Source: Struthio camelus
Taxonomy: Eukaryota; Chordata; Aves; Struthioniformes; Struthionidae
Direction of reading: 5' to 3'
DNA: 64,000 bases
Assembly: GCF_040807025.1 (NCBI RefSeq)
Contig: NC_090952.1
Location: 6,216,001 to 6,280,000 of the forward strand
Of this stretch, positions 26,001 to 38,289 are shown piece after piece. The notes below the pieces were generated by a model that was given only the letters and a program-made list of their open reading frames with translations, was not told the origin of the DNA and did no database searches. The stretch's first letter is position 1, and every line of letters begins with the position of its first letter. The position numbers were made by a program, and so were the translations under genes.

Positions 26001-29000
26001 CAGATTTCGCTTCGTTCCTACCAGAACCTGCACCATGCTAAAAGAAAATGAATTAACACTTAAAGAGAGAATATTTATCTAGTAACTCTAAGCAGCATTT
26101 CACAGACCCCCCCCCCCCGCCAAATTAAGGTACGGCCTATTGAAGAAACTTCTGGAAAACATCTCAAATATATCATACAAACTATAGTTTGGTATTGCTC
26201 CACTTTGTGTTTTTTTTTTTTTGGTGGGAGGGAATGTTATCCTGTTAGAAAGCACTTTCCTCTGAGGCTTCAGTGATCATTTTATATCATTTTATAAATT
26301 CTTTATATAATCTTGTTTAAACAGTATTTTTCACTCTCCTTTTCTCTCTTTCCTTCCAGTGGCATAACTAAAACTGAGATTACACTTGGGATGGACAGAT
26401 AAGGACAGATTTAGAACTTCATTCAATGCTTAGCAGGAGTTTTTCCACTGACTAAAAAAGAACCAATTAATATAGACTAGCTAACATAATATTTTTTTCT
26501 GCCCCCGATACAGTTTCTGTATTTCATGAGCAGCAGTGTATAATGATGCTGTGTGGGTACTAGACAGTCATAACAGACATCCACTGTTTTCAACTATTTA
26601 AACAGGGGAGAATACTTCTCTACCTTTCTTATACAACTTTCACTTTTATGCGACTACTAAACCCAACTGAACACTTACACGTGTGCAATTGAAGGAGAAA
26701 TGAGAAAGAGTCAAAACGTTATAGAAGGCATTACTAGAAACCTCTTGAATGCCTTTGCATACAGTTAAGGCTAGTGCAGCATTCCCTTCTCAGGACTCCA
26801 CTCTGCGAGCCAAAAAAAAAAAAGTAAATAAAAACCCCTAAAAAATTAAAAAGCCAAAAAAAGTCAGAGAATTGATAATGACTACACAGGTTAAGGATGG
26901 TGGGTTTGTTTAACTCAACATATTCAGAAACATCAAATAACGCTGCCTACTCAGCTGGACACTATGATTATACCACTTAAGCTTTCCCTATTATCTGTTT
27001 CACTTGTTTTTGGTGGATTCCCCTAATTTGGTTTTATTTTTTCCAGACAGTCACTGCTTGTATGACAACTACTGCATCAGCACTCCAGGCCTTTGGGATA
27101 CCTTAGCATAACCATAAGATAAATTCTTAAAACATCGGAAGAAATAATGTAAAACTTTTCCTAAATACACAGGGATGAATTTAATCTCAAGTACCCAAGA
27201 CATTGCTCTGGAATTTTATAGAGAAGCAGAACACCTCTTCAGAAGTGTCTAGATCCTTATGAAGAGTAAGGAAATCTGTATTTAAAACAAAGTGAAGTAG
27301 AAATCAGTGAACCTTGCTTTATGGATGACAAGGAAAAAGTGTGATTAACTGCCAGAGTTCAGAATCCATCATCGTAAAGCAATTTATTCTTCCTTAGAAC
27401 TTAGTAGATCAAATTCACTAAAGATAAAGTCATGGTGATACTTCCTAGACAGATGAATAAGAATTAAAAATACAATATATATATATATATATTTTTTTTT
27501 TTTGGTGGAATCATGAACATTTGAGTAGGAAAAGATCACACAGTCATCAGCTCATTTCCCTTACAAGTGTACTGCACAATCCCTGTAACACATGGCAAAT
27601 GACACGCCAGGATGGGGTTTGATTATTCTAAGAAAATATATGCTTGTTCATTTATGCTGCAGATCAAATGCATAAAAGGATTTTGAAGTACTATTGTAAA
27701 AAAAAAATTAGAACAAATCATTTACGTATACCGAGTACACAATTGGGCAAGTAAAATACATGGCGCCTGCCAAACATTTTGTGACAATTGCTTATCAGCC
27801 TAATTCGTTAGCTTCAGTTGCACGGTGGCACATTTTAATTTAGAAATAGTTTGTAACAGTGCATGGATTGCATGCTACCAGACACCCATCATTTGCTCAT
27901 ATGCACCTACAGACATTAGAGGCAATGCTAGCCAAGAGAACAGGGATTTTTAACCATGACTGCACAACCTATTTCAAAAAGGAGTTTCTAGTTTAATATG
28001 AATTCAAGTTTAACAGTAAATAAGCTGAGAAAGAACAAAAAAAAAAACCCCTCAAGATCTAGGACTACAGTTTTACCGAAATAAGAAAAAAAAGGTAAAG
28101 AAAGTCAGAAGAGTTAAATTTATTAAAAGTAGTCTTTTAATTGTACAACGACTGTTTACACTTTCAGATTTTCTCATCGGTGTACAAGATTCGCCTGTCA
28201 TTCAGTCAAAAGGAAAGAGATGCATACCAGAGGATCTATGTATAAGCTTTGGTGTTTGCTTTTATTTCTTGCCTGTCTTTCAGACAAGAAATGCTCTCCT
28301 TTATCCTTTCCTTTCCACCTTTGGGCTAGACACGCTCGAATGCTAATCTCCGTTTGTGGTGGCAGACTTGAATGTCACTGCATGTCTGTCTGTAGAGAAT
28401 CCCTGTCAGTGCCAATTATTGTTCCAGAAACATGCTTTCCTGATGCTTAGTTGCCCCAAAATCCTGCATTCCCACACCCTCTTTCTTGGGGAAGAGCAAG
28501 GTAGGAAGAGGTGACAAGAAAAGCAAAACCAGATACCAGAACAGACATCAGATCAGAACCACATATCATACATTAGGAAGACCACAAAGCACAGAGCATG
28601 TAGGAATTAAAGCACAACAAACTGGACCAACAAGTTACTCTGATTATAGAAGCACTTGATGCGCACCGATAGAGGTAAACTAATCTCTGTGTCTACATTC
28701 TAAACCCTCTTATGTGGCTTACAACTCAGTGATCTACATAGGTTTTCCTTTCTATATGCAACTATGTTTTTAAATATGACATGTTAAATCTATTTGAGTG
28801 AAAAACAAAAATAAAGAAAATTTATCATTTTCTTGGGTTTTCCTTTTACGTCTAACTTGAATTCAAAAGCAAAAATTGGCAGGCATTTTGTTATTGTTAT
28901 GCTCTACTACTATCCTATTTTTAAAAAAGGAATTGTAAAATATGCAACGGAAAGATAATTTGAGAGGCAGTAATCACAACTTAAGTGATAACTACTTTTC

Positions 29001-30072
29001 AGAAAGATTTTAACTCTGCATCTCAAGATAAGATTTTCATAATTACCTAAATTGCTTTTGTACAACGGAGCACAACAGTTCAGATTAGGCAGACAAGCCT
29101 AACGGGCAAAAGCAAGGTCTGAAAGAGTTGCACAGATAACACAGAACTGAGATGAGCAGTCTGATAAATCAGGTTTTTACCATTAACTATAAAAATGAAT
29201 TCAAAGGCAGAAAAGTTCCTCCAGCATGGTGCAGGACATCCTCAATTTCTACTAACGTTGGTGAGAAGTGACAACAGTAAGGACCTTGCACAGAATCCGT
29301 CTTTCAGAAGATACTCATTCTTTTCTAGAGAAAGAAATAAAATTCTTTCCCAGCTCTACAAAGACATTAACGAACTAGATGAACCTTCTTTACAGGCAGG
29401 AGTTTCAGTGTGGATGTTGCTAGTTGAAATTCCCCTTCCAGCCTCTATCTATGGATCAGAGATGTATCTGGCTAGATAAACCCACTCAGCTCACCAGATA
29501 TGACTGAATCACAGTGGGTTTGTATGCAGTTGTGACGTGCTCTGACATTTCCTTGAAGCAAAAGAGATATAAGAATATTATTTTACTGTAGGACAGTAAA
29601 ACTTTTGAACAGACTAGTAGGAAACAAATTAGAACAGAAGTCTGGAATCTCAGGGCCTAACTAGATCTGCAGGAATTCCACACCCTTTGCTTGCTACTAA
29701 GCAGTAAATTTTGGTGCTGAAAGGTCAGCAACAGGAAAGAGCGCCAGTACAGACTGCTGCTGGACTCCGACTTTATGATCTACTTACTGGGTAACTGCTC
29801 CCTTCTCCAAACAGGGCAGGATGCTTTTTCAATTCCTATAAACAAGAAAAGTTCCAATACAAAAAACGACCTTCTGAAGCAGATCTTTCAAACGCCTGTT
29901 TTCTTGGAATCAAAATATCAACTACAGCCAACACATAGCACTACCTGCATCTAGTGAGTGAGTTAACGTTTCTATGATTCCATACGCTACTACAGTATTT
30001 GCCATTTCTCAGTGGTAAGTAGCAGTTTTAACTCCAAATTGCCATGCTTTTATTGGGAGCTAAGTATTTACA

Positions 30073-30131
<59 letters not shown>

Positions 30132-33100
30132 AATTGAGGTATCATTTAGTTCTACTATGCATTTGTTGCACGACCTTATAAAAGATTCAACCATGTCAAA
30201 GAGATTATATGAATTTTTTTTTTTTTATAGTTATTAAATGCTACAAGCTTCTTAGAAGAACTGTAGAATGCCTCAGGGCTATCACGTTTTACCTCTTAGC
30301 CTTCCAGCTCCTTAAACCTGGCTGTTAATGTGCTAAGTCAATAATTAAATGTTTGGGCATGTGGAAACTTGTTCATACAGCGAATACAAACTTGATCGAC
30401 TCAGTAGACAGAAATACGCCGGACAAGCCAGGAAAAAGATCTGATACAGAAAAATAAAGCCTTATGCTTCCCTCAGTGCACACGTATTTATGCGCACATG
30501 CCAATTCCTTTTACCTTAAGAACAGAAACCATAGGTATTTTTTTACCTGCATACCACTAGCATAATAACAATGGTGGAAATGTTAATTTCGACTGACCAT
30601 CTGTATTTCAGCCACAAGATTATCTGACCCAATTCAAACATTTCTGTACCTCTAAATACTGTAACAACTATAGTGCTCACACTTTTGTTAGCACTGGTAA
30701 CACTGCAGAAAAAGGAATGAGCAAAAAGCTTAGTGTAGACATCTACATACACAGGCGAGAGCAAATTCCTGAATAAAGTACAGGCCAGGTACTTCTAAAA
30801 GTTCCACTTGAACTTTCAGAAACACCTAAGCTGAAGAACTGCTGTTTCCTGTAGTAAATTTTCAAGTTGACTAATGGTCTTTGGAAAAATTGTTGTGGAA
30901 CAGTAGCCCTTTAGGAGATACGTTTGCCTAATAACAGCTAGTTGGTACAAAACTGGGGCGAGAGGCAGGGAAGATAGATAGGCAGACAATAACAATGACA
31001 AAACTTTCTCATTTTTCTTGAGACTTCTTTCAAGCTATAAATAAAGCTAAGAAAAATAAAAACAACATTTTCCAGGGCATTCCCATATGCAAATCAGAAG
31101 TTTATTTACATTTAATCCTATCAGCAGTAAGATATTAAAAAACCTCGTTGTATTACCTGAAGTAACATGTATGCTCAATGCATATACATTACCTTTTTTT
31201 AAACCGAAAACCTACATACACAGAAAAAACCACACACCCACTCCAAGTAGATAAAATAATAAGAGATTCCCATGACTTCTGAGTACTGAATTATTAAGTG
31301 AAAGGGAAGCAGACATTTATACATGTCATTATATGAAAGTTGCTGTGCCTATTTTGAGCATGTACTGATATTCTACTGCAAAAGATGTAGTACACAGCTA
31401 AGTGTATGATTGCTGCCGGTGGATTTGGGAATAACCAATCACATGACAGTATTTTTTACATGAAAGAATAAACATGAACCTTGTTTTCTGTTCTTCATAT
31501 TGCTAGCAGTTGGAAGCACTGTAAAAATTAAACCGAAAAGTGCTTAGCTGCCCTGATAAGCGATAGGACAGGCAGGCAGACAGAAGAAATGGCATCATTT
31601 CATAACTCACCTCAAGCTAATGAGACAGAACAGGCTACTCAGACTCAGACTCAGTAATCAGACTGACTTCACTTACTCATAACAGTGCACAAAACAAAAG
31701 TAGGTTTCTTTGAGCAAAACTACAGAAATTTGAAGTTGTTGGGAAGACTGTATTCTCTTAGTCTTTAACTTTCCAGGGAAAACCCTGTATAGACGGTTAG
31801 CTTCCTTAAGGCTATACTGTTTATTAATCACGAAGTGAATCCAAACCTCTATCAGGCCCTCTTAAATTTCTCTGTGAATCAAAAGGTCACAAAATACTGA
31901 TGTATTTTAGGAAAACTACTGTGGAGACTAGAGTCCCTAGTCTAGTCTAGGAACTAGACTCTCTGCTGTGGATCTACATAGTTGTCTTTTCACTTCTGAC
32001 TACGCTGCCATCTTGGAAGTCCAGTAATAATAAGAAAAACGCTAAAGATTGAGTCAGGAGTGCCTACCATTGACTCACCGCTGTTGTGAGTAAGCTACAC
32101 TTAAGAATAACTTTAAAATGATCTTATGTCTTGTTTTTGTATGACATATGGAAGGCTTGAGGATATTCGTACTCAAGTGCGGTGTCACAAAGTATCTGGG
32201 CAGGAGGCTCTATCTCTGATCGATGAATCGGTCTTAAAGGCGACCTACAAAACTTTTGAGAGTTTGTTCACTTTTCACATACATACAGACTGAGGAAGAT
32301 TCACCTTCTGCTTCAATTATTTTTTGCTTAGCTACTGCTTTCTTGCTCTTCTTTTTAATTAAAAATAGTACCTCTGACCCACTTTATAGGAAAACTTGAG
32401 CAGGACTTGCATCCCACCATCTGCTCTTGCAGTTGCTTTCATAACAAGCGCATGCAAACAGCATCCTTCTTTCTTCCCTTCCCTTCTCCTCCTCCATCAT
32501 TGTGTTGGTTAAAGCTGTTTCATTGTTCCTGTCCAAGTTGGTATCCTGCTGCCTCCCTTAGATGGGGAAAGGAACCAAAATATTGCTGATAGGAGTAATA
32601 GAATTGACCAATGGCAGGGGCAGCATTTTGCACAAAGTCTAAAATTACATTTATTTTGGAAGAAACAATCCCACCAAAGTCCTAGTACCTGTACAGCTGG
32701 TGAGAAAAAGCAGGAAATATTAAACACTGCAGTAAAAATTTTGAGTTTTTACAATTAAGTTTAAAACGTAGATACATTTTTATTACAGTAGGTTTATCCA
32801 GACCTTGTGATAATGCATTACTAGGATGATGTCATGTCAGGAGCATCAAAGCAATATGAGCGATGGAAGACAAACTGTTTTCCCAGAAGGCATAAGAGAG
32901 ACAAATATTGTACTTTGCTAATTGCCTGGCTTGACTTTAACAGTTTATACATAAAATTTAAGTCTAGCTAAAAATCTACATCACCTTTCAAAAGAAACAA
33001 GAAAGGAACAAGAAACTTCCACTAGAGTTGCTGAACTCACCACCAGCCTGAGTTTTGATGACAGATTTGTCTTGCTTAATGCCAGCTTCTTTATTTTTCA

Positions 33101-35382
33101 GAAGATCAATCCACTTCCCCAAGAAATCTCTTTCTATAGTTGCAGATTCTGCTATTTCAGACTGCTCCTCTACAATGAAAAAAGGTAGCTTAAAACATGC
33201 ATTGTGAAGAAAACAGGACTGAGACAAAATAAAAATAAAGCAGGAGGCAAATAATTCTTCACTTGAAGATGAGTGAGTTTTCTCCACTGAGGGAAAAGAA
33301 ACCCCAAGCCACAGGGCTATTCAGAGGACACTGGTGATTTGGGGGCAAAATATACTGAGCAAGCTTTTGTCAGACAAAAACATCTCATACTGCTCATTTC
33401 TAATCATCCCTTGGAAAGACAACATCAGCTACTCTGAGAAGAACAGAGACTAATTATTAGGGCTTGTTAACACATTCAATTTTGTTTGCAATGCTGACTT
33501 AACACCAATCTACCCTCCCTCTCCCTCAGCCCCACCACTTATTTTCAACGCCGCATGGCCTTTTCTTTTGTGGCAGTACAAGCATTCCCGAGAGCTTAAG
33601 AGAACTGGATCCAGGAATTGATCCAAGGGAAAAATAATACAGGGGGAAAAAAAGAAGAAATCAAATTTTGTGTCAGTCCCCTGTTATCTAGATTGTTCCA
33701 GTACAACTTCAATTCTGCAGTAACTGAGCAAATTGCCAAGGCCTGGAAGTGAATAGCTGGATGAAGCCAAAAGACTTAAGAGGTCTGAAGAGACACTGCC
33801 ATTGACAACAATATACTGTTTCCAGGGTACTGATAGGAAATTCAGTGGGCTTATACAAGGAAATAACGTGTCCCCATGGGGACACCGGCGTGACAGGCTT
33901 TCTATAGTTTGTTTATTGTTTATGTATGCTGCTCTCAGAAAACTATATACTGCAGAAAGCTATCAATTTTCCAAAACATTTTTCCATGTATTATTCCCTA
34001 GTTTCTCATTTAACTAGTAGTATTCAGAAAACTCTACGATTTTATGAAATATTAACCTGGTAAACATAGAAAGTGATAACACTTTTTAACGTATTCTTTA
34101 TCACTTCTTGAAAACACCTCTATATACAGAAAAAGGATTCCTCTAAGCATGCTCTCCTTGATGAACTCCTCTTTGAGGAATAATTTTTGAAATTTGTTAA
34201 GTTTCCAGAAAAAGGTTTATTAAAATCTATCATTTGTAAAAATGAAAATCTTAAGCCAGACTGTCAAATTTAACCTGTTAGATACAGTTCAATCACATAA
34301 ACGTAGCCTGAATAAGACACCAAGACCAACATTATCTCTTAATTCAGATTCTGAAGCACTGATCGCTAAGGCTATGTTCTGTTCTAGGATAAATGGGGTT
34401 TATACTCATGTAGATATAGCTGCTGAAAAGTTTTGGCCTATACTGTTGGGATGTTATGCCTAAACACTATTTAAAAGAGATTCCCAATAACAACAGTGCT
34501 AGTATGCTGTTTATATATGTAGACAAGCCCTTATACCAAGGACAGATTTAAAAAAAAACACCAAAAAAACCCAAAAAAAAGCCAGTGTCTTCAAGTACTC
34601 ACTATACTTTCCAGAGTAAACTTGGAAAAAAGAAGATTGACAGAGAACCCCATAGAAATGGAAAAAAAAAAAAATAACAACTAACAAACAAGGTTAAGTC
34701 AGCTAACTTATGCCCTCCTGCCTTTTTTTAATCATTCATCTGATGCAGCTTTCAGGCACTAAGTCCCCTCAAGTGTTTCAGGTCTTGGACCTTTCCCTGT
34801 GTCCTTGGAAAACACACTCTACAGCCCAGCTACTTTTTGTATATGGTAACTCACTCAGTATTTTGCAGAATTGTTTAACATTCCAACGAAATTTAAGCAT
34901 CACAAGATTACTAAGGAAAAGTTTCCATGGCTAAAATAATACTCTTCTGCATATAGTTGTCAGTAAATCCTGAGAGGGCAAAATATAGATCTAGCTGAAA
35001 CATAGTGAATCCATGTTGTTTTTTGAATAGCAAAAACACTGTATGCAATTTTTACATTTTTATTTTTGCTGATTCAAGTCTCCACAGATGTAAAGCTGTG
35101 AAGGGCAGGTCTCAAGCATGGTAAACTCTGCTTACCTGCATGATGTTGGCCTGCCAGCTGTGATATCCTTTCCAGCACATCTGATACAGCAGACCTCTCT
35201 AAATCCTCTGTGGAACAATAAGACTCAGTTGGCTCACTCTCATATTGCAAGCAGGCTTCTTCCTCCTCGCTGAATGGCTCAAATGTTTCTTCCGAATAGT
35301 CCAGAACAGAGCTACTGTAACTCTGGCCCAGTTCCACCTGCCCCTCTTCAGAGTTAGCAAAGTTATCAGCTGTGGTGGTCAT
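19986..35382 (-). CDS. C8orf48: C8orf48-like protein, five coding exons, 288 aa
   Basis: CDS = complement of join(19986..20090, 21939..22091, 25409..25641, 33041..33169, 35136..35382): 867 nt, 288 codons plus stop. All four introns have GT/AG ends and matching phases (1, 1, 0, 0). The protein starts with an acidic serine-rich region (DYSEETFEPFSEEEE). It then has a short helix with FLGKWIDLLKNK, a CxxC (139-142), a conserved-looking NRIHLENIR block, a second CxxC as CPDC (215-218), a charged helix (FLRQKKTLVERALLLEKLEEQ), and a C-terminus with LTLIGE and LSEDPRNLWQRLKEK. From memory, the order and wording of the last three blocks match human C8orf48, a protein of about 319 residues with unknown function. 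The identity was not checked by alignment. The start is the first ATG in the first coding exon. Confidence 0.72.
21939..22091 (-). CDS. C8orf48: C8orf48-like gene, coding exon 4
   Basis: 153 nt, phase 0 at both ends. Acceptor CTCATCTTTCAG, donor AAA then GTAAGT (consensus). It codes for residues 204-254: CPDC (215-218) followed by a long charged helix rich in K, E, L and R. This is the segment most like the human protein as I recall it. Confidence 0.75.
25409..25641 (-). CDS. C8orf48: C8orf48-like gene, coding exon 3
   Basis: 233 nt, acceptor ending TGCCTGACAG, donor CAACAG then GTACTG (the weakest donor of the gene). It codes for residues 126-203 and contains CSFC (139-142), a basic stretch around DKPRK, and the helix MNRIHLENIRVTVQQ that continues into exon 4. 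Confidence 0.7.
25642..33040. other. intron 2 of the C8orf48-like gene
   Basis: A 7.4-kb intron with no second gene I can support. It contains a poly-C run near 26107-26118, a T tract near 26210-26222 and the long TA array at 30078-30125. A plus-strand open frame at 29195-29479 was considered and left out for lack of splice or homology support. Confidence 0.55.
30078..30125. repeat. (TA)n microsatellite, about 24 units
   Basis: An uninterrupted 48-bp AT/TA dinucleotide run inside intron 2 of the C8orf48-like gene. It is likely length-polymorphic and can extrude a cruciform. Confidence 0.95.
33041..33169 (-). CDS. C8orf48: C8orf48-like gene, coding exon 2
   Basis: 129 nt, acceptor TTTTTTCATTGTAG, donor GGTG then GTGAGT. 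It codes for residues 83-125, both ends phase 1. It contains the aromatic-basic helix FLGKWIDLLKNK. The 1,966-bp intron before it and the 7,399-bp intron after it carry no other obvious exon on this strand. Confidence 0.7.
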
Positions 35383-35394
35383 CACAGTGCAGCA
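35136..35394 (-). CDS. C8orf48: C8orf48-like gene, first coding exon
   Basis: The exon follows an acceptor TTTTTTTGTAG ending at 35395. It has 12 untranslated bases, then the ATG at 35380-35382, and codes for residues 1-82. It ends GCAG then GTAAGC (donor, phase 1). Because it begins at an acceptor, at least one untranslated exon must lie upstream, most plausibly in the CpG island near 37.5 kb. The encoded segment is strongly acidic (EEEE, EETFE) and serine-rich, and is probably disordered. Confidence 0.7.
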
Positions 35395-35399
35395 CTACA

Positions 35400-37430
35400 A
35401 AAAAATAAAAATAAAAAGAATAAAAGCACACACACAACAATTTCAATTGTATAGGAAGAAATGATTGGATTATTCATAGTCCTGAGGCACATATAGAGAA
35501 TGATTACAGCTCCACCCAAATTTAGCTGCCAAAACAGGAGGATGAAATAACTACTTAACCAACACCCCTCAAAGCACTACCGCTGACAAATGTAGTGCAT
35601 CATTAATCTCTGCTAGATGAACATATAATAACAACATTGAACATTAACAACAAATCCTGAGCAACATTCACTTCAAATTTGTGTGAATTACAGGTAACAT
35701 TTGAATAAAATCATTCATGAAAACAAAAGATGAGAAAAAAACTTGGATTTTCTGGGAGTTATTTTTAAGCCTCACACCACTGGGAAACGAAAAGCATCTC
35801 TACTTAGATTTTATGTCTAGAAAATTAGAAAGACTATGCAACAAGCCTCAGCCACTCGATGCTCTCAAATGAATATAGTCTTACTCTCAGGGTGAAAAAA
35901 GGAACAAAGTTATCCAAAGTCAAGCTCCAGGAGCAAAACACAACCTCAAATAGGTAATGTGCTATGGATACATTTTAAAGCGTTAGTCTTTCTTACCCTA
36001 CCCTCTACCACCGGAATGATGCACTACAAGCCCATCCTCCTTTGAATCTAAAGGCCCAAATAACTTTGTCTGGAAAAAATTTTGCATTATTTTTACCCCC
36101 TACTCCCTTAAAGGGAGGAGCATAATTATATGGGCAATACACTTTTGGAAAGACGCTTGTAGCACTGATAGCGATGGCTCCTCCATCAGGACGAAGGGAA
36201 CACCAACATGATGATACTGGATAGACAAAGGCACTTTCTGCCATGCCTGACTACAATGCCTGAATCTCAGGTATGCCACTGTACTCTGTGTTTGCTGGTG
36301 GTTTTCAGCGAACTTCATTTTAAAGGCGCTGACTTTAGCCATTTCTCTATGGAACGTGCTGCTTGTTTTAAGTGACACTTTTACTGCCAGTCTTCCTGTG
36401 CGTTGTGCCCTTCAAATAAATTCAGGGCTTCTTTCCTGGGCCTAGGCATCCAAAACCCATCGGCAGAGCCGAGCGTCTAGGTTTTTGAAGGCTTTCCTTT
36501 TGTTTTAACAGGGTCCCAAAAACTAAAGAATGGCTCTGACCTAAACTTTAAATATTAATAAGCACTAAGTAATTCTTTTCTTCATCACACCAACACTGAT
36601 TCAGGCTGGAAATTGGTTAACGAGATCAGGTCTACTGGAGAAAAACAATAGGAAATGCAAACAGAGAGACAATTAGTTCTTCAGCACAGAGCTGACCTAA
36701 GAAGTGGCACTTGCAGAGGAAGCACTTCTTCCTCAGTGTACTTTGAGGATAGAAAAGGAATGAGAAAATGAGTTTTGACAAATAACAAGGCAGGCTGAAC
36801 CGGAACTACTTCACAGAGTCAGATATGCTTGATGCTAGCTAATTTGCCACAATGAAAAATAGGTATTTATCACATCACTAACAGATAAAGATATCTTACA
36901 GGGCACAAATACACTTGTAAATAACAAATAAAGCATTTTCAGAAACTGTTGCAGCAGTTAACCTACAGCTTTTACTCCTCACAAGGATGAGGTAGTATCT
37001 ACCGCATCAGACTTGAGGAGCAAGCTCAGCCCTTCAGTAAAGCTGTTGGAAGAGAACCGTTTGAACTCGTTTTTCCACTAATCAATTGGGCTTACAAGCA
37101 TGGCATCCAAACCTTCCCTCACCGCTGAGCAAAACAGTTGCTGTGGCCTACAGCCACAGAAAATTTGAGGAAAAGAAACTGTTTTTCCTCAGCAGGCAAA
37201 AGATGTGATTATAAGGCACCCCCCCTACACACACAAAAAACACTACATTTCCACCAAACAACGGCCGATTAAGAAACTCTTCTCTATGTACTTTTAAGTT
37301 AAAGCACCAGGCAACAGACAGAGCCACACACATAGAAAAAGACAAAAAAAAAAATGAAGGCCCTGAGGCCCCGGCAACATTTGACATCTCCTCCTCCAGC
37401 ACGGCTCGCTCAGGGAAGCCCACCAGCGCG
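35400..37430. other. 5' intron of the C8orf48-like gene, no exon seen
   Basis: Sequence between the first coding exon and the CpG island. The acceptor at 35395 means it should be the intron after an untranslated first exon. No coding exon is supported on either strand. Confidence 0.45.
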
Positions 37431-37439
37431 CTGAGCACG

Positions 37440-37870
37440 GGCAGCTCGCTACACCTACCCTACTGCGCTACGAGACGCCCGCAGGCGGCCGCAAGGGCTC
37501 CGGGCGAGCCCCGGGGGCGGCTGAGGCCTCACAGGCCCGAGGCCGAGGCGGGGGCGGGGGGGTGCGAGCCGGCCGGCCGCGCCGCGGCTGCCGGAGCGCT
37601 CGGTGCCTCTCGGAGGGCGGAGGCGGGCAGCGAGGCCGCCCAGCCCCCTCAGCGCAGCGGCCTCGCCCCGCGCGGCAAACGGGCCGCCGCCGCCGGTTGG
37701 GGGAAGGCGCGAGGAGCGGCGGTGGCGGCGGCGGCCAGCCGTTATGCGGCCCCGCCCCCACCCCCGCGGCCGCCGCGCGCGCGGGGGCGCTCGGGAGCGC
37801 TCGCCACAGCACGGGCGGGGCGGGGGGAGGGGAGGGGGGCAGGTGAGGTGACGTCACGTGGTGGGACGAG
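37440..37870 (-). promoter_or_regulatory. CpG island, likely promoter of the C8orf48-like gene
   Basis: A dense CpG and GC-rich block with no TATA-like start, set in otherwise AT-rich DNA. It lies 2 kb upstream of the first coding exon of the minus-strand gene, which needs an untranslated 5' exon. GC boxes (GGGCGGGGCGGGG) lie at about 37813-37825 and a CRE/E-box at 37849-37860. A weak minus-strand donor, GTAGGT, ends a possible untranslated exon at about 37459. CpG-island promoters are often bidirectional, so a plus-strand transcript is also possible. Confidence 0.65.
37849..37860. promoter_or_regulatory. palindromic CRE overlapping a CACGTG E-box
   Basis: TGACGTCA at 37849-37856 is the full palindromic cAMP-response element bound by CREB/ATF/CREM. 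The last two bases start CACGTG (37855-37860), the canonical E-box of USF/MYC/CLOCK-type factors. Both sit at the edge of the CpG island, just before the minisatellite. Function is inferred from motif identity only. Confidence 0.55.
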
Positions 37871-38280
37871 AGGGGTTGGTGGGACGAGAGGGGCCCTGGC
37901 GAGGCGACGTGGTGGGGCGAGGGGGGCAGGTGAGGCGACGTGGTGGGGCGAGGGGGGCAGGTGAGGCGACGTGGTGGGGCGAGGGGGGAAGTGAGGCGAT
38001 GTGGTGGGGCGAGGGGCCCTGGCGAGGCGACGTGGTGGGGCGAGGGGGGCAGGTGAGGCGATGTGGTGGGGCGAGGGGCCCTGGCGAGGCGACGTGGTGG
38101 GACGAGGGGGGCAGGTGAGGCGACGTGGTGGGACGAGGGGGGCAAGTGAGGCGACCTGGCGAGGCGAGGGGGGCAGGTGAGGCGACGTGGTGGGACAAGA
38201 GGCCCTGGCGAGGCAACGTGGTGGGACGAGGGGCCCTGGCAGGGCGACGTGGCAGGGTGAGAGGCCCTGGCGAGGCGACA
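37861..38280. repeat. 31-bp GC-rich minisatellite next to the promoter
   Basis: About 13 copies of a 31-bp unit in two interspersed versions. One reads GGTGAGGCGACGTGGTGGGG then CGAGGGGGGCA. The other starts GGCGAGGCG and ends GAGGGGCCCT. Copies differ at a few positions (ATG/ACG, GGGGC/GGGAC), and later copies are more degenerate. The plus strand is G-rich with runs of 4-6 G, so it may form G-quadruplexes. It is CpG-rich. The long open frames across it on both strands are products of the repeat. Confidence 0.92.
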
Positions 38281-38289
38281 GTCATTTCT

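Noticed and set aside
29195..29479. 94-codon plus-strand open frame with a hydrophilic start
   Set aside because: Lies in an intron of the opposite-strand gene, with no good acceptor/donor pair and no recognised family.
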